This document shows positions 44,813 to 46,985 of a stretch of DNA of 46,985 nucleotides, one piece after another (the first letter of the stretch is position 1; each line of letters starts with the position of its first letter). The notes under the pieces were generated by a model. That model saw only the letters and a list, made by a program, of their open reading frames with translations. It was not told the DNA's origin and ran no database searches. The stretch is from Anammoximicrobium sp032229885. GTDB lineage: Bacteria; Planctomycetota; Planctomycetia; Pirellulales; Pirellulaceae. The DNA is taken from the NCBI GenBank assembly GCA_032229885.1, contig JAVYAJ010000151.1, forward strand, positions 1 through 46,985, read 5' to 3'. A program made the translations under genes and the position numbers.

Positions 44813-45292
44813 GAGGCGCCGCACGGGCTTGCTCCGGCGCCGCGCGTCGCGGCACAAGCCCTTGCCATCACCGGCGGCTGCATGGTATGACATGGCACAG
44901 CCTCGCGCGCCAGGCTTGTCTGACGGGTTCGGCTCGCGCGGCGACCGGATCGCGAGCGCGAACCGCTCGGATTTGGGCGACGGATCGTGCAGTCGTCCGG
45001 GCAAGCGAGCCAGATATCGCGTGTCGCTGCAAAAGGACGACGTGCCGCGTGTCCCTCCGGCACAGTGACGCGGTGCGTCGTCGCCGGTGGCGCGCGTTGC
45101 ACATCGCGTCGAGGCTGCGCGGAACGCGGCGACAGTGAACAGACACCGTCAGAGACATCCGTCCGCCGGCACGGTCGTGCGGCCGAGAGTCTCATGCCGA
45201 ACCTATCGTGCGTGTCGCCCGGCGCGAGATCCGGAATCCAAAATTCCTTTGGTACGCCTGAAAACAGAAGACGGTCCTGACTACAGAAGACG
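44813..45292. other. Intergenic region, no gene seen
   Basis: After the stem-loop at 44815-44841 the sequence is GC-rich without a credible open frame. GGGCTTG (44824-44830) can alternatively pair with CAAGCCC (44854-44860). A 12-bp direct repeat lies just before and over the next start codon (45264-45294). Confidence 0.5.
44815..44841 (+). terminator. GC stem-loop behind the CAP-dockerin gene
   Basis: GGCGCCG (44815-44821) pairs with CGGCGCC (44835-44841) around a 13-nt loop, 2 nt after the stop codon. No U-tract follows. Confidence 0.4.
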
Positions 45293-45294
45293 GT
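45264..45294 (+). repeat. Direct repeat over the prepilin peptidase start region
   Basis: ACAGAAGACGGT occurs at 45264-45275 and again at 45283-45294 (19-bp period). The second copy runs into the GTG start codon and provides the only Shine-Dalgarno-like sequence (AGAAG). Confidence 0.6.
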
Positions 45295-46534
45295 GGCGAT
45301 GGCCTGGTGGTACTTGCTGATCTTCGTGCTCGGCGCCGTTTTGGGCGGGCAGCTCAACCGAGGCATCTATGGCCTGGCCTGGCATCGCCGCGCGATCAGT
45401 CCCTGGTCGCCTCCGCCCGACGGCGGGCCACCGCGCCGATGGACCGATCGACTGCCGATCGTGGGCTGGTTCGGTCTGCGGCGCGAATCGTCGCTGCACG
45501 GCGCCGGGTTCTGGGTGCGGCCGCTGTTGCTCGAAGTGACGGTTGGAGCGGGGTTGGCCGTTCTCTATTACTGGGAGGTCGAACGCGCGGCGTTCGTGCC
45601 CCAGGCGGTCGCGGCTGATTTTACGCGCGGGATGCTACACGCGCAGTACGCCGTGCACGCGATTCTGCTGGCGCTGATGCTCGTCGCCACGTTCATCGAC
45701 TTTGATGAAAAGACGATTCCCGATGCAATTACCGTGCCCGGTGCACTGATCGGGCTGGTGTGCTCGGCGTTGATTCCAGTGGCCGAGCCGCACCTTGCCC
45801 AGGCGACGGGCCACGGCCGGATGCAAGCCGCGCGGCTGTTGCTGACCCCGCCCGGCGTCTGGCCACCCTGGTTGGACGCGTGGCCGGGCCTGGCGCTCGG
45901 CACGCTCTGCCTGGTCGGCTGGTGTCTGGCGATCTGGCCCAAGACGGCGACGCGGCGGCGCGGATGGATTGCGGGGATCCGCTATCTGGTGGCGAGCATG
46001 TTCCGCTGGCCGCGATGGCAGATCTACCCGATCCTGGCCATTGTCGGATGCGGCGGGATCGTGGCGGTCTGGTGGTGGGGCGGCCTGCACTGGCGATCGC
46101 TGTTGACCTCGTTGGTCGGCCTGGCGTTCGGGGGCGGAATGATCTGGTCCGTGCGGATCGTGGGCAGCCTGAGCCTTGGCAAGGAAGCGATGGGCTTTGG
46201 CGATGTAACGCTGATGGCGATGATCGGCGCCTACGTCGGCTGGCAAGCGTCGTTGTTGATCTTCTTCCTTGCGCCGTTTGTCGCCGTGGTGGTCTCGGTG
46301 CTGCACTGGCTGCTGACCCGCCGCCGGGACATTCCTTACGGACCGTACCTGTGTATCGCGACGGTGGCGGTGATGTTGTGGGGCGACATTGCCTGGAAGC
46401 AGCGAGGCCCGCTGCTGTACTCTGATCCGCCATGGCTGATCCCGGCCGTGCTGCTGTTCTGCCTGTTGATGCTCGGCGGATTGCTCCGCCTGTGGCGGTT
46501 GCTCGAAGACGCGCTGTTCGGGCCACCGGCCTGA
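45293..46534 (+). CDS. Type IV prepilin peptidase-like (A24) without Cys motif
   Basis: This 413-aa multi-pass membrane protein begins at GTG 45293 (ATG 45299 is possible). It has the GxGD aspartic-protease features of PilD-type peptidases: FIDFDEKTIPDAIT with D136, and KEAMGFGDVTLMAMIGAYVGW with D304. The N-terminal cytoplasmic loop keeps the DRLPIVGWF-GLR...RPLLLEVTVG outline of PilD but has no cysteines where the zinc-binding CxxC pairs normally lie. The first loop and the connecting regions are longer than usual, and total length exceeds typical PilD (about 290 aa). It should cleave leader peptides of type IV pilins or type II pseudopilins at the inner membrane. The N-methylation function, which involves the Cys-rich loop in classical enzymes, is uncertain. 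No pilin genes are adjacent. Confidence 0.9.
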   Translation: MAMAWWYLLIFVLGAVLGGQLNRGIYGLAWHRRAISPWSPPPDGGPPRRWTDRLPIVGWFGLRRESSLHGAGFWVRPLLLEVTVGAGLAVLYYWEVERAAFVPQAVAADFTRGMLHAQYAVHAILLALMLVATFIDFDEKTIPDAITVPGALIGLVCSALIPVAEPHLAQATGHGRMQAARLLLTPPGVWPPWLDAWPGLALGTLCLVGWCLAIWPKTATRRRGWIAGIRYLVASMFRWPRWQIYPILAIVGCGGIVAVWWWGGLHWRSLLTSLVGLAFGGGMIWSVRIVGSLSLGKEAMGFGDVTLMAMIGAYVGWQASLLIFFLAPFVAVVVSVLHWLLTRRRDIPYGPYLCIATVAVMLWGDIAWKQRGPLLYSDPPWLIPAVLLFCLLMLGGLLRLWRLLEDALFGPPA

Positions 46535-46865
46535 GGATCGTTCGATCAATGAGTGTCCGGTTGAGATCTAGGGTCAGCGTAACCGTTCAGGGAATGCGCC
46601 GCTAATGGAAGCGGAGCGGCGCAAGCCGTTCGGTCCTTCGAGGTAGGTAGGTTCTTCGTAGCGAAGCAATTGGATCGACCGCCAGCAGACACACCGGAGG
46701 GCTTGCGCCCTTCCGCTTCAATTCTCGGTGACCGTTCTCCAAGGCTCGCTTGTCCTGCACCACAGGTTGTCGCCATTCGGCTGGCGTGACAAACCGTGAA
46801 CGACCACAAATCACCACGCCTTCCCCGTAAACGATCGGGCAACAAATGATCGAACGATCCTAAGG
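46530..46865. mobile_element. Candidate MITE-like element with terminal inverted repeats
   Basis: CCTGAGGATCGTTCGATCA (46530-46548) and, on the opposite strand, CCTTAGGATCGTTCGATCA (46847-46865) match at 18 of 19 positions and bracket 298 bp with no gene. Inside, a second, imperfect inverted pair (AAGCGGAGCGGCGCAAGCC near 46611 and its complement near 46704) and a small CTTCG/CGAAG hairpin are visible. The stop codon of the peptidase gene lies within the left repeat. No transposase is encoded and no target-site duplication is obvious. Confidence 0.45.
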
Positions 46866-46985
46866 CGGGCTAGCGTCCGCAGCCCAAAAATCTGTTTGGC
46901 CGAAGGCCTCCGATTACCGTAGCCTGGGGCAACGCCCCAGGGCTGGCGCCGCGCGCGTGCCTCTTTTGGCCGAAGGCCATATTCA
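46866..46985. repeat. Hairpin repeat block at window end
   Basis: TTTGGCCGAAGGCC occurs at 46895-46908 and 46965-46978, each copy containing a GGCC/GGCC hairpin. Between them lies a perfect CCTGGGGC-aac-GCCCCAGG hairpin (46923-46941). The wording is typical of dispersed intergenic repeats I associate with Pirellulales genomes; that association is from memory. The block may continue beyond the window. Confidence 0.6.

Overview
This is a GC-rich chromosomal window that reads as a member of the Planctomycetota, most likely the Pirellulales. Several signatures typical of that group occur together. There is a DUF1549/DUF1553 cytochrome-like protein next to a DUF1501 protein, and two Tat-exported Gfo/Idh/MocA oxidoreductases. 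There are two exported FGE-sulfatase-domain proteins, a LEPR-motif secreted protein with dockerin repeats, and a tetrahydromethanopterin-linked formyltransferase in an otherwise bacterial gene set. No rRNA, tRNA, CRISPR array, prophage or transposase gene was found.

Layout. 1-6.3 kb (minus strand): the 5' part of a gene for a >1000-residue exported protein with beta domains and a long Ala-rich helix, a sugar isomerase/epimerase-like TIM barrel, and ftr/fhcD with a 109-aa companion. 6.7-14.1 kb (plus): a very acidic exported protein closed by a textbook terminator, an exported metallophosphoesterase, rtcB with its own promoter and a possible structured leader, a Gfo/Idh oxidoreductase and a small basic exported protein. 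14.3-18.9 kb (minus): the DUF1553-DUF1501 pair. 19.3-25.2 kb (plus): a sialidase, then an FGE-like / Gfo-Idh / FGE-like trio. 25.5-29.1 kb: a lipoprotein, dcd (dCTP deaminase), a small membrane protein and a cytidylate-kinase-like enzyme. 29.2-34.5 kb (plus): a 1010-aa exported protein that looks like a carbohydrate-active enzyme, an LplT-like MFS carrier and a GmhA-like SIS isomerase. 34.6-37.6 kb (minus): DUF202, an OmpA-type lipoprotein and an exported alpha/beta hydrolase. 38.1-46.5 kb (plus): a 7Fe ferredoxin, a SWIM/SNF2 helicase followed after 15 nt by a CAP-dockerin LEPR protein, and a prepilin peptidase without the cysteine motif. The last 450 bp hold a gene-free element with terminal inverted repeats, then a hairpin repeat block.

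How the genes fit together. Sialidase, Gfo/Idh enzymes, the TIM-barrel epimerase, the DUF1501/DUF1553 pair and the 1010-aa protein are the usual planctomycete equipment for breaking down complex glycans outside the cytoplasm. Ftr belongs to the H4MPT C1 pathway, whose other enzymes are not in the window. Intergenic regions are long for a bacterium. Many hold perfect GC-rich stem-loops just behind stop codons, and several hold recognisable sigma70-type promoters.

The strongest candidates for something undescribed are the rtcB leader with alternative pairings, the terminal element at 46.5-46.9 kb, the ftr companion gene, the two FGE-like proteins lacking the catalytic cysteine motif, and the two unusual exported proteins at 1-3 kb and 6.7-8.4 kb. 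All calls come from reading the sequence; no database search was possible.
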